Origin: an uncultured Bacteroidales bacterium
GTDB taxonomy: Bacteria > Bacteroidota > Bacteroidia > Bacteroidales > WCHB1-69
DNA length: 64,000 bases
NCBI GenBank assembly: GCA_946407715.1
Contig: CAMJPH010000003.1
Location: 1 to 64,000 of the forward strand
Reading direction: 5' to 3'
This document shows, in pieces, positions 42,818 through 50,096 of this stretch. How positions within the stretch are numbered: the first letter of the stretch is position 1; every line of letters starts with the position of its first letter. Position numbers and translations under genes: made by a program. The notes beneath the pieces are model-generated. The model was not told the DNA's origin, ran no database searches, and saw nothing but the letters and a program-made list of their open reading frames with translations.

Positions 42818-43498
42818 TTATTCCCAACTGCCGGCGGTGCTGGCTTCGGTTAAGGATCCCATGTAGATGGCTTCGTACTGGGAACGGTATTGTTCTTCAG
42901 AAGAGAGGTCGTTGTAGAAAATCTTGTTCCACAGTTTGGTGAGGACGCCTGCATTACCAGGGGTGATGGATTTGTCCATGTTGTAGAGCAGGTCGTCAAG
43001 GCTCACATCGATACGGTAAACTGGGATAGTGTAGGTTTTGCTGGAGAGGGAATCGGTCTGGATCTCATATTTTTTCTCCTTGTTGGAGAAAGGGATGTAT
43101 TGGAAATGCTTAAAATTCTCGGCAGGGATTTTGTGGTCGATATCGAGAATCTTCTCCATGGCGGGGACTTCCACGATTTCCTTGTGAATCAAGCCCAATT
43201 TGAAGGCTTCGGCTTCGCTCATGGTGTCGGGGAAGTTACCAACGTTCTTTTCAATCATCACGGTGCCGTTATTTACGAAATCAACCAGTTTGTCAATGTC
43301 GTCGGCATACACTTTGTGGACGTTTTTGTAAACGGCCTGCGCACTGCGGATGGCTAACAAGTTCTGCACGTTTGCCTCCTTGCGGAGCTGATAGACGGTT
43401 TTGAATTTTTCGGGGCGCATGATGCTGCGGGCGGCGAAAATGGCCAAAATCACCACGACAACCGCCAATAAAATAGAGATTAATCTTCTAATTTTCAT
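42818..43498 (-). CDS. Membrane-anchored protein of unknown function, pseudopilin-like N-terminus
   Basis: A 226-residue protein with one N-terminal membrane helix (about 7-25). After this comes a helical stretch with R-S-A-Q-A-V-Y-K-N-V-H-K-V-Y-A, a pattern that recalls the start of pilin-like periplasmic domains. The rest is mixed and polar. There is no prepilin cleavage motif, so it is not a true pseudopilin. I do not recognise the family. It is the first gene of the probable operon with DUF3822, rsmD, pth and the barrel protein, and has its own promoter. Confidence 0.7.
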   Translation of the reverse strand: MKIRRLISILLAVVVVILAIFAARSIMRPEKFKTVYQLRKEANVQNLLAIRSAQAVYKNVHKVYADDIDKLVDFVNNGTVMIEKNVGNFPDTMSEAEAFKLGLIHKEIVEVPAMEKILDIDHKIPAENFKHFQYIPFSNKEKKYEIQTDSLSSKTYTIPVYRIDVSLDDLLYNMDKSITPGNAGVLTKLWNKIFYNDLSSEEQYRSQYEAIYMGSLTEASTAGSWE

Positions 43499-43546
43499 AA
43501 TGTTATATAACTTTATTGTTTATTCTCCATTAAAAATTTCACCTTG

Positions 43547-43554
43547 CAAAAGTA
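43547..43554 (-). promoter_or_regulatory. -7 promoter element of the rsmD-pth operon
   Basis: TACTTTTG followed by CAAGG on the minus strand, 48 bases before the start at 43498. Confidence 0.7.
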
Positions 43555-43612
43555 GTAAAAATATGGGTACGTTTTTATTTTTCTAAAAATATTTTCAAGA
43601 ATCCATTGTGAA

Positions 43613-44251
43613 TTAAAAAAGGATCCGGTGTATCCCTGTTTCATAGTGGTTTACAAGCAGGTTCTTAAGATGCTGGTAGTCAGAATTGTTTTCCACGAAA
43701 TCGATGTTCTCGGTGTCAACCAGCAGAATGGGGATTTGCTGGTTCTCGCGGAAGTAGGTCAGATATTTCTCCTGAATGTCGGTCAGGTATTCAATGGTGA
43801 TGTCCTTCTCGAAAGAGCGGTTCCGCTTGGCGATTTGTTTCAGCAGACGGTCGGGTTTGGTGTAAAGGTAGAGGATGAGGTCGGGCTTCGGGAGGAAGTC
43901 GGCGATGGTGTCGAACACTTTCTTGAAGAGGGAAAATTCGTCTTTGGAAAGGTTGTTCTTGGAGAAGAGCAGGCATTTGTCGATGAAGTAGTCGCCGATG
44001 ACGAAGTCGGTGAACAGATCGCGGGCGGTGAGCAGGTTCTTGAGCTGCTGGTAGCGGTCCATGAGGAACGTCATCTCCACGGGAAAGGAATAATGTTCCG
44101 GGTCTTTGTAGAACTTTTCCAGAAAGGGGTTGTCGGCGAAACGCTCCAGGACGAGCTCGGCGTTCAGCTCGGATGCGAGCATGGTCGCAAGTGTGGTCTT
44201 TCCCGCGCCGATGCTGCCTTCTACAACCACATAATTATAAGGTATCTTCAT
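43613..44251 (-). CDS. Deoxynucleoside kinase (dNK/dGK/dCK family)
   Basis: A 212-residue kinase that phosphorylates deoxynucleosides in salvage. The Walker A is E-G-S-I-G-A-G-K-T-T (residues 10-19), the E-R-F near residue 36 and D-R-Y near 65 follow, and the lid region carries R-N-R-S-F-E. Substrate (dA, dG or dC) cannot be told from sequence alone. It overlaps the end of folK by 17 bases, a pairing common in Bacteroidota. Confidence 0.92.
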   Translation of the reverse strand: MKIPYNYVVVEGSIGAGKTTLATMLASELNAELVLERFADNPFLEKFYKDPEHYSFPVEMTFLMDRYQQLKNLLTARDLFTDFVIGDYFIDKCLLFSKNNLSKDEFSLFKKVFDTIADFLPKPDLILYLYTKPDRLLKQIAKRNRSFEKDITIEYLTDIQEKYLTYFRENQQIPILLVDTENIDFVENNSDYQHLKNLLVNHYETGIHRILF

Positions 44252-44681
44252 GTTCGGTCAGGTTAATGTTCAATTCGTTTAGGGAAGCGAGCACAAAGTC
44301 GCGTTCGGCGATGTGAGGATGCGGGAGCGTGAGCCGTTCGTCGTGATACCGCATCCGGTCATAGTCCAGGATGTCTAAGTCGATGGTGCGGGCATGATAT
44401 ACGGGCTTCCCGTCCTTGAGGTAGCTTTTCTGCGTCCGCCCTAATCTCCGCTCGATGGATTGCAGCCCGTCCAAAAGCGCTAATGGTTCGAGCGTGGTCT
44501 CCATTATGATGACTTGGTTCAGGAACGGGTCTGAATCAAACCCCCAAGAAGGGGTCTCAATCACGGAAGATCGTTGCAAAATAGAACCCAACTCCTTTTC
44601 AATAAGGAACCTTGCGGACTGGAGATAGAACTCGCGGTCGCCTATGTTGCTGCCCAATCCGATTACGGCACGGTGCTGCAT
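44235..44681 (-). CDS. folK: 6-hydroxymethyl-7,8-dihydropterin pyrophosphokinase
   Basis: A 148-residue folate-synthesis enzyme transferring pyrophosphate to the dihydropterin. Motifs are G-L-G-S-N-I-G-D at the start, F-L-N-Q-V near 50, and R-T-I-D-L-D-I-L near 97, followed by P-H-P. The ATG at 44681 gives the family N-terminus; an upstream in-frame ATG at 44744 would overlap the 49-codon gene. It is translationally linked to the kinase downstream. Confidence 0.94.
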   Translation of the reverse strand: MQHRAVIGLGSNIGDREFYLQSARFLIEKELGSILQRSSVIETPSWGFDSDPFLNQVIIMETTLEPLALLDGLQSIERRLGRTQKSYLKDGKPVYHARTIDLDILDYDRMRYHDERLTLPHPHIAERDFVLASLNELNINLTEHEDTL

Positions 44682-44700
44682 CTGTCCGTACGATAATGGC

Positions 44701-44850
44701 TTAGTTGTTGATGAAAAGCAGCGGATTAGCCGCCAAACCAGCAATCACACTCAACGATTGTGAATAATTGAGGATGTTGTTGATGATTCTTCTGGACGGT
44801 TTCTCTTTTTTGACGGTTTTCTTTATTTCAGGTGTAGAATATTTATTCAT
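44701..44850 (-). CDS. Small 49-residue protein upstream of folK
   Basis: An open frame from ATG (44848-44850) to TAA (44701-44703). The N-terminus is lysine-rich; then comes R-R-I-I-N-N-I-L-N-Y-S-Q-S-L, a stretch that resembles short Bacteroidota proteins containing N-I-L-N-Y-S-x-S-L. It lies 19 bases upstream of folK on the same strand, so it is probably the first gene of the folK-kinase operon. Function unknown. Confidence 0.6.
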   Translation of the reverse strand: MNKYSTPEIKKTVKKEKPSRRIINNILNYSQSLSVIAGLAANPLLFINN

Positions 44851-44935
44851 CGGCAGAAAATTTGTTTCTAATTTTTTCAATAAATGGTTAACGTGAGGCT
44901 TCTAAAAATATTGTACATCATATCTGAAAAAAACT

Positions 44936-44943
44936 TATTTTTG
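44936..44943 (+). promoter_or_regulatory. -7 promoter element of the HerA-like ATPase gene
   Basis: TATTTTTG followed by CAG, 40 bases before the ATG at 44983. It may also serve the restriction-modification genes downstream. Confidence 0.75.
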
Positions 44944-44982
44944 CAGACAGAAATATGGTATTACTTTGTAATTTGAAAAGTT

Positions 44983-46572
44983 ATGTATAATCAGGAATAT
45001 GGACTTTATGTGGCGCATTGCGATGACGGTGCGCTTTCTATTCAATCGAAAATGGCCAACCGCCACGGGTTGATTGCCGGCGCGACGGGAACGGGCAAGA
45101 CCGTCAGTTTGCAAGTGCTGGCTGAAACCTTCAGCCAGATAGGGGTGCCCTGTTTCATGGCCGATATGAAGGGCGACCTCTCCGGCATCAGTCAGATTGG
45201 CAAGATGAGTGGGTTCATTGAGAAACGTCTGCCGGAGTTCGGACTCGAAAATCCTGAGTTCCAGGCTTGTCCGGTTCGGTTTTACGATGTGTTCGGCGAG
45301 CAAGGGCATCCGATCCGCGCCACCGTGTCGCAGATGGGGCCGCAGTTGCTCTCCCGTTTGCTTGGCCTCAACGAGACGCAGGACGGTGTGCTCAACATCG
45401 TGTTCCGCATCGCCGACGAGCGCGGTCTGATGATCATCGACCTCAAGGATCTGCGGGCAATGTTGGAGTATGTTTCCAAACACGCGAAGGAATACACGAT
45501 GAAGTACGGCAACGTCTCCACGGCCTCCATCGGTGCCATCCAACGTGCGCTGCTGCAGTTGGAAGCGCAAGGGGCGGACAAGTTCCTCGGCGAGCCGAGC
45601 TTCGACATCTACGACCTCATCCAGACGGAGAACGGAAAGGGTGTGATGAGCGTTCTGGCCGCCGACAAGCTGATGATGCAGCCCAAACTCTATAGCACTT
45701 TCCTGTTGTGGCTGCTTTCCGAACTTTACTCTACGCTGCCCGAAGTCGGCGACCTCGACAAACCGAAGCTCGTCTTCTTCTTCGATGAGGCGCACACGCT
45801 CTTCGAGGACACCTCCAAAGCGTTGGTTGACAAGATAGAACAGGTGATTCGTCTGATCCGAAGCAAGGGCGTGGGCATCTACTTTATCTCGCAATATCCG
45901 ACTGACATTCCGGACAATATCCTCGGACAGTTGGGCAACCGCATCCAACACGCGTTGCGAGCCTATACCCCCAAAGACCAGAAGGCTGTGCGTACTGCCG
46001 CTGACACGTTCCGTGCTAATCCGGCGTTCAAGACCGACGAGGCCATCATGAACTTGGAAACGGGCGAGGCGTTGGTCAGCTTCCTTGACGAGAAAGGTGC
46101 GCCGGGCATGGTGCAACGCGCGAAAATCCTCTTCCCGTTGTCGCAAATAGGGGCTATCACCGAGGGACAGCGGATGGACATCATCAAGCAGAGTCGTGTC
46201 TATGGCAAATACGACACGCCCGTCGATAATGAGAGCGCTTTCGAGATTCTGATCAAGGAAGCGGAGGAGGCGCTTGCCGTGCAAGAGGCTGAAAAACATG
46301 CGATAGAGGAAGCCAAGCAAGAACAAAAGGGGGAGAAGACATCTTCCAAGAAGCAAGGTGTCATGGGCAAGGTGCTCAAGGCAATCATCACCGCCGTGAC
46401 CGGCACGTTGGCTACGGCTGCGGGCACGGCCATCAGCAACAAGGTGACAGGTAAGAAGTCCAAATCGAAGACCTCCACGAAGGAAAAGGTCATCAAGAAC
46501 ACCACCTCCGCCGCCACGAGAACCATCACTCGCGAGATCTCACGGGATATTCTCGGGAACATCCTTAAGTAA
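44983..46572 (+). CDS. HerA/YjgR-like ATPase (DUF853)
   Basis: A 529-residue protein related to HerA/FtsK-type motor ATPases. The Walker A is G-A-T-G-T-G-K-T near residue 31. The segment A-D-M-K-G-D-L-S-G is characteristic of the YjgR/DUF853 family. The Walker B is L-V-F-F-F-D-E-A-H near 265, and I-Y-F-I-S-Q-Y-P follows. The C-terminal 90 residues are basic and low in complexity. E. coli YjgR has no settled role. A restriction-modification pair follows 17 bases downstream, but this gene is widespread without such neighbours, so it is probably not part of that system. Confidence 0.85.
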   Translation: MYNQEYGLYVAHCDDGALSIQSKMANRHGLIAGATGTGKTVSLQVLAETFSQIGVPCFMADMKGDLSGISQIGKMSGFIEKRLPEFGLENPEFQACPVRFYDVFGEQGHPIRATVSQMGPQLLSRLLGLNETQDGVLNIVFRIADERGLMIIDLKDLRAMLEYVSKHAKEYTMKYGNVSTASIGAIQRALLQLEAQGADKFLGEPSFDIYDLIQTENGKGVMSVLAADKLMMQPKLYSTFLLWLLSELYSTLPEVGDLDKPKLVFFFDEAHTLFEDTSKALVDKIEQVIRLIRSKGVGIYFISQYPTDIPDNILGQLGNRIQHALRAYTPKDQKAVRTAADTFRANPAFKTDEAIMNLETGEALVSFLDEKGAPGMVQRAKILFPLSQIGAITEGQRMDIIKQSRVYGKYDTPVDNESAFEILIKEAEEALAVQEAEKHAIEEAKQEQKGEKTSSKKQGVMGKVLKAIITAVTGTLATAAGTAISNKVTGKKSKSKTSTKEKVIKNTTSAATRTITREISRDILGNILK

Positions 46573-46588
46573 TGATTGTTGTTGATAG

Positions 46589-47740
46589 ATGATGATGAAT
46601 TCCATAGAACTGTTTGCCGGTGGGGGAGGGCTTGCCTTGGCGGCCTCTCGTTCGGGATTTAACCATTCTTTTATGGTGGAATGGGATTCGGATTCTGTCA
46701 GCACGTTGCGTCAGAACAGCCTGTTGTTGAAGTTGTCATCTAAATCTGATAAAACTATATTTAACGGTGATATTCGGGATGTGAATTTTTCTCATTATTC
46801 AGAAAAAGTGGATTTGTTGTCAGGAGGCCCTCCATGTCAGCCTTTTTCCGTTGGAGGTAAGGCTCAAGCCTTTAATGATAGTCGTGATATGTTTCCACAG
46901 GCTGCACGGGCTTTAGCTGAAATAAAACCGCGAGCATTCATTTTTGAGAATGTGAGAGGTTTGCTGCGGAAAAGTTTTGCCCGATACTTTAATTATATTA
47001 TTTTACAACTTACTTATCCTGAAATTGTCCGATTGGACAATCAGTCTTGGGAAGAGCATCTCTCGCTTTTGGAGAAACACCATACGAGCAACGCCTTTTA
47101 CGAAGGGTTGAAATATAATGTCGTTTTCAGATTGGTGAATGCGGCTGATTATGGTGTCCCTCAGAAACGGGAGAGAGTTTTTATTGTTGGGTTCAGAAAC
47201 GATGTGAAAGGCGATTGGTGCTTTCCTGAACCGACACATTCAAAAGAGGCTCTTGACTATGCTAAGTATTGTACCGGTGAATATTGGGGACGACATAATC
47301 TCCCCATTCCAAAGTCAGTGAAATGTACCTCACAATTGCTGTTTGCACCAGATAAGAAACCCTGGGTTACTGTCCGTGATGTTTTATGCGACCTTCCCAA
47401 TCCGCAAAATAAAGAGAATAAAACAGTAAATCACCAGTATCAACCTGGTGCGAAAATATATCCCGGGCATACAGGAAGTTGCTTGGACGAACCGTCCAAA
47501 ACAATAAAGGCAGGGGCTCATGGTGTCCCAGGTGGTGAAAACATGATGCTTCTTGATGACGGAACGGCCCGATACTACACGGTTCGCGAGGCAGCCCGAA
47601 TCCAGACTTTTCCTGATGAATACATGTTCCCATGTTCTTGGACAGAAAGTATGCGACAAATAGGCAATGCTGTTCCGGTTCTTTTGGGAAGTGTTGTTGC
47701 AAAATCTGTTTATAATACGTTGAAGAATGACAGACATTAA
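46589..47740 (+). CDS. DNA (cytosine-5-)-methyltransferase
   Basis: A 383-residue C5 methyltransferase. Motif I is E-L-F-A-G-G-G-G-L, motif IV G-G-P-P-C-Q-P-F with catalytic C83, motif VI F-E-N-V-R, motif VIII Q-K-R-E-R-V-F, and the last motifs A-A-R-I-Q-T-F and Q-I-G-N-A-V-P-V. Base composition is more AT-rich than in the flanking genes, a sign of transfer. Three ATG codons in a row (46589, 46592, 46595) leave the start ambiguous by two residues. It overlaps the following restriction endonuclease gene by 14 bases, forming a type II restriction-modification pair. It presumably protects the site cut by that enzyme. Confidence 0.95.
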   Translation: MMMNSIELFAGGGGLALAASRSGFNHSFMVEWDSDSVSTLRQNSLLLKLSSKSDKTIFNGDIRDVNFSHYSEKVDLLSGGPPCQPFSVGGKAQAFNDSRDMFPQAARALAEIKPRAFIFENVRGLLRKSFARYFNYIILQLTYPEIVRLDNQSWEEHLSLLEKHHTSNAFYEGLKYNVVFRLVNAADYGVPQKRERVFIVGFRNDVKGDWCFPEPTHSKEALDYAKYCTGEYWGRHNLPIPKSVKCTSQLLFAPDKKPWVTVRDVLCDLPNPQNKENKTVNHQYQPGAKIYPGHTGSCLDEPSKTIKAGAHGVPGGENMMLLDDGTARYYTVREAARIQTFPDEYMFPCSWTESMRQIGNAVPVLLGSVVAKSVYNTLKNDRH

Positions 47741-48440
47741 AATTTTCAATCCATTGGATAAAGAAAACCTCGGTAAGAGTGTCTCAACAGCTATTTTGAC
47801 GCAAAACGTAATCCCTTTTACTGAATTACGTGATTTTGTGGGCGCAGGTGTATATGCAATCTACTATACGGGTGATTTCCCGCTTTATAAAGAGATTGCG
47901 GCTGCGAATAAAGGTGAATTTTTACAACCAATATATGCGGGAAAAGCTGTTCCACAGGGCGCAAGAAAAGGTAATCTCGTATTGGATTCCCTGTCGGGGA
48001 ATGATTTGTATCGTAGATTGAATGAACATCGAAAATCTATAGAAGACGTTCAGAATCTTTTAGTTGAAGACTTTTATTTCCGATATCTTATTGTTGACAA
48101 CATTTGGATACCATTAGGTGAATCTGTCCTAATTCAGCAAATTAAACCTCTATGGAATAACATAGTTGATGGCTTTGGTAATCATGATCCGGGGAAAGGT
48201 CGTGTTAATCAACAAAGGTCACCTTGGGATATGTTACATCCTGGCAGAAAATGGGCTGAAAAATTAGCACCAGGTAAATCTGTAGAAGAAATTAAGTCAG
48301 ATATTGCAGAGTTTTTTTCATCATCCTCTGCTTCAATAACCAATAACCATTCAAAAAATGCAAAAAGTATTAGTCATATACACCGGCGGTACCATCGGCA
48401 TGATGATGGACCCGGAAGACAAGGCTCTGAAGCCTTTTGA
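47727..48440 (+). CDS. Eco29kI-like GIY-YIG restriction endonuclease
   Basis: A 237-residue nuclease of the Eco29kI family. G-V-Y-A-I-Y-Y (41-47) and I-Y-A-G-K-A (69-74) form the GIY-YIG core. R97 and H101 (L-Y-R-R-L-N-E-H), E132 (L-G-E-S) and N144 occupy the places of the known catalytic residues. Family members cut CCGCGG, but the specificity here is not proven. The frame runs 83 bases into ansA, so the last 27 or so residues (basic, histidine-rich) are encoded by ansA DNA in another frame; the core family length is nearer 214. The natural stop appears to have been lost when the module landed here. AT-rich like its methyltransferase partner. Confidence 0.9.
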   Translation: MTDIKIFNPLDKENLGKSVSTAILTQNVIPFTELRDFVGAGVYAIYYTGDFPLYKEIAAANKGEFLQPIYAGKAVPQGARKGNLVLDSLSGNDLYRRLNEHRKSIEDVQNLLVEDFYFRYLIVDNIWIPLGESVLIQQIKPLWNNIVDGFGNHDPGKGRVNQQRSPWDMLHPGRKWAEKLAPGKSVEEIKSDIAEFFSSSSASITNNHSKNAKSISHIHRRYHRHDDGPGRQGSEAF

Positions 48441-49389
48441 ATTCAAGAATATCCGGCAGCAGCTGCCTATGCTGGACCTCTTGGAGTGCGACATCACCTT
48501 CAAGAGCTTGCTGCCTCTCATCGACTCTTCGGACACCAACCCGCAGTTCTGGCTCCGGCTGGTGGACATGATCGAGACCGAATATCAGAACTATGACGGT
48601 TTTGTGGTGCTGCACGGCACCGACACGATGGCCTACACCTCCTCGGCGCTTAGTTTCCTGTTAGAGAATCTTGACAAGCCCGTCATTATTACTGGTTCAC
48701 AGCTGCCTTTGGGTGTGCTGCGCACAGACGGCCGTCGCAACATCCTCAACGCCATTGGCTTTGCCGCTGACCAAAAAGACGGGAGACCTATGCTGAACGA
48801 GGTGTGTCTCTTTTTCCAGACCGCCCTTTTCCGCGGCAACCGCATCTACAAGGACGATGCCGCCAGTTTCAACGCCTTTCACTCGCCCAACTACCCACAT
48901 CTGGCAAATGTAGGCACCGAGATATCTTATAACGAGCATTGTCTGCTCCCTAAAAGCGTCCCCGGCACCTTCATTGCCCACCACAAGATGGATAACAACG
49001 TGGGACTCATCAAGCTTTTCCCTGGCATTAACCTTGCTACCATGGAGGCCATGCTGAACACGGAAGGTTTGCATGCCGTCGTTCTGGAGACCTTTGGTGT
49101 GGGTAATGCCCCGACATCTCCGGATTTCCTCAAGATTCTCAAGGACGCCATCGACCGAGACATCATCCTTGTCAACATCTCCCAATGCAAGGGCGGTGGC
49201 GGCGTGGAGATGCAGCGTTACGCCACGGGCAAGCACCTTGCCGACATCGGCGTTACTTCCGGAAGTGACATGACCACCGAGGCGGCCCTTACCAAGCTGA
49301 TGTACCTCTTCGGCGAGGGTTATCCATTGGATACCATACGGAAATTGTTGAAAATGTCCCTGCGCGGGGAATTAACCGAGAACTACTAA
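48358..49389 (+). CDS. ansA: Type I L-asparaginase
   Basis: A 343-residue cytoplasmic asparaginase hydrolysing asparagine to aspartate and ammonia. The two active-site threonine motifs are present: Y-T-G-G-T-I-G at residues about 8-14 and H-G-T-D-T-M near 87. The 5' end is overlapped by 83 bases of the restriction endonuclease frame, so its original promoter has probably been displaced and expression may depend on the restriction-modification transcript. It overlaps cutC by one base (TAATG). Confidence 0.95.
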   Translation: MQKVLVIYTGGTIGMMMDPEDKALKPFEFKNIRQQLPMLDLLECDITFKSLLPLIDSSDTNPQFWLRLVDMIETEYQNYDGFVVLHGTDTMAYTSSALSFLLENLDKPVIITGSQLPLGVLRTDGRRNILNAIGFAADQKDGRPMLNEVCLFFQTALFRGNRIYKDDAASFNAFHSPNYPHLANVGTEISYNEHCLLPKSVPGTFIAHHKMDNNVGLIKLFPGINLATMEAMLNTEGLHAVVLETFGVGNAPTSPDFLKILKDAIDRDIILVNISQCKGGGGVEMQRYATGKHLADIGVTSGSDMTTEAALTKLMYLFGEGYPLDTIRKLLKMSLRGELTENY

Positions 49390-50069
49390 TGGAAATTGAA
49401 ATCTGCTGTGGTTCGATACAGTCGGCCGCGAACGCGAAAGCTGGCGGCGCGGTGCGTGTCGAGTTATGTCAAGGGCTGATAGAGGGCGGTACCACGCCGT
49501 CTCCTGCCACCATTGAATATGCCGTGAAAGAGTTGGGACTGCAAGTCTTCGTCTTGGTCCGTCCTCGCGGCGGCGACTTTTGCTACAACGAATTGGAAAT
49601 CAAAACGATGGAGGAAGATGTGAAATACTGCAAGAAAGCTGGCGTAGCTGGCATTGTGGTCGGATTCCTGCATCCAGACGGAAGCATTGACACGGAGCTG
49701 ACCCGTCGGTTCGTGAAATTAGCCGCCCCGCTGCCGGTAACGTTCCATCGTGCCTTCGACCGTTGTCCTGAACCCTTGAAAGCATTGGAGCAAATTATTG
49801 ATTGCGGTTGCGCCCGTATCCTGACCTCCGGTTGCAAACCTACCGCTATGGAAGGCGCGGATTTGCTGAAACAGCTTGCGAAGCAGGCAAATGGTCGCAT
49901 CAAGATTCTTGCGGGAAGCGGTGTCACACCTGAAAACGCAGCGGTGTTGCGGGAAAAAACCGGTGTTCCGGAGATTCACGGCTCTTGCAAAATCACGCGT
50001 GCTGACGGAGCGTGGGAGACGGATGTCGATGCGGTGACGAGGCTTATTGAGCAGTTGGCGGGGAAATGA
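49389..50069 (+). CDS. cutC: CutC family protein
   Basis: A 226-residue TIM-barrel protein of the CutC family. Typical segments are E-I-C-C-G-S at the start, R-V-E-L-C-Q-G-L-I-E-G-G-T-T-P-S, V-L-V-R-P-R-G-G-D-F, and H-R-A-F-D near 125. The name refers to copper homeostasis, but the biochemical role is uncertain. It is translationally coupled to ansA. Confidence 0.92.
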   Translation: MEIEICCGSIQSAANAKAGGAVRVELCQGLIEGGTTPSPATIEYAVKELGLQVFVLVRPRGGDFCYNELEIKTMEEDVKYCKKAGVAGIVVGFLHPDGSIDTELTRRFVKLAAPLPVTFHRAFDRCPEPLKALEQIIDCGCARILTSGCKPTAMEGADLLKQLAKQANGRIKILAGSGVTPENAAVLREKTGVPEIHGSCKITRADGAWETDVDAVTRLIEQLAGK

Positions 50070-50096
50070 TGTATAATGTATAATGAATGAGGAATT
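50066..50096. repeat. Short heptad array between cutC and the transglutaminase-like gene
   Basis: Units TGATGTA, TAATGTA, TAATGAA, TGAGGAA, TTATGAA in 7-base phase. The array begins at the cutC stop codon and runs up to the next start. Confidence 0.6.

Noticed and set aside
42809..42827. TTG start for the DUF3822 protein
   Set aside because: Possible, but it would overlap the upstream gene and is not needed; the ATG at 42809 gives a normal N-terminus.
44935..46356. 473-codon open frame opposite the HerA-like gene
   Set aside because: Antisense shadow of a conserved ATPase; leucine/histidine-rich composition without motifs.
44983..48440. HerA-like ATPase, methyltransferase and nuclease as one new defence system
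   Set aside because: The HerA-like protein is of the widespread YjgR/DUF853 type with its own promoter and normal base composition, while the other two are AT-rich and form a standard type II pair. Proximity alone does not join them.
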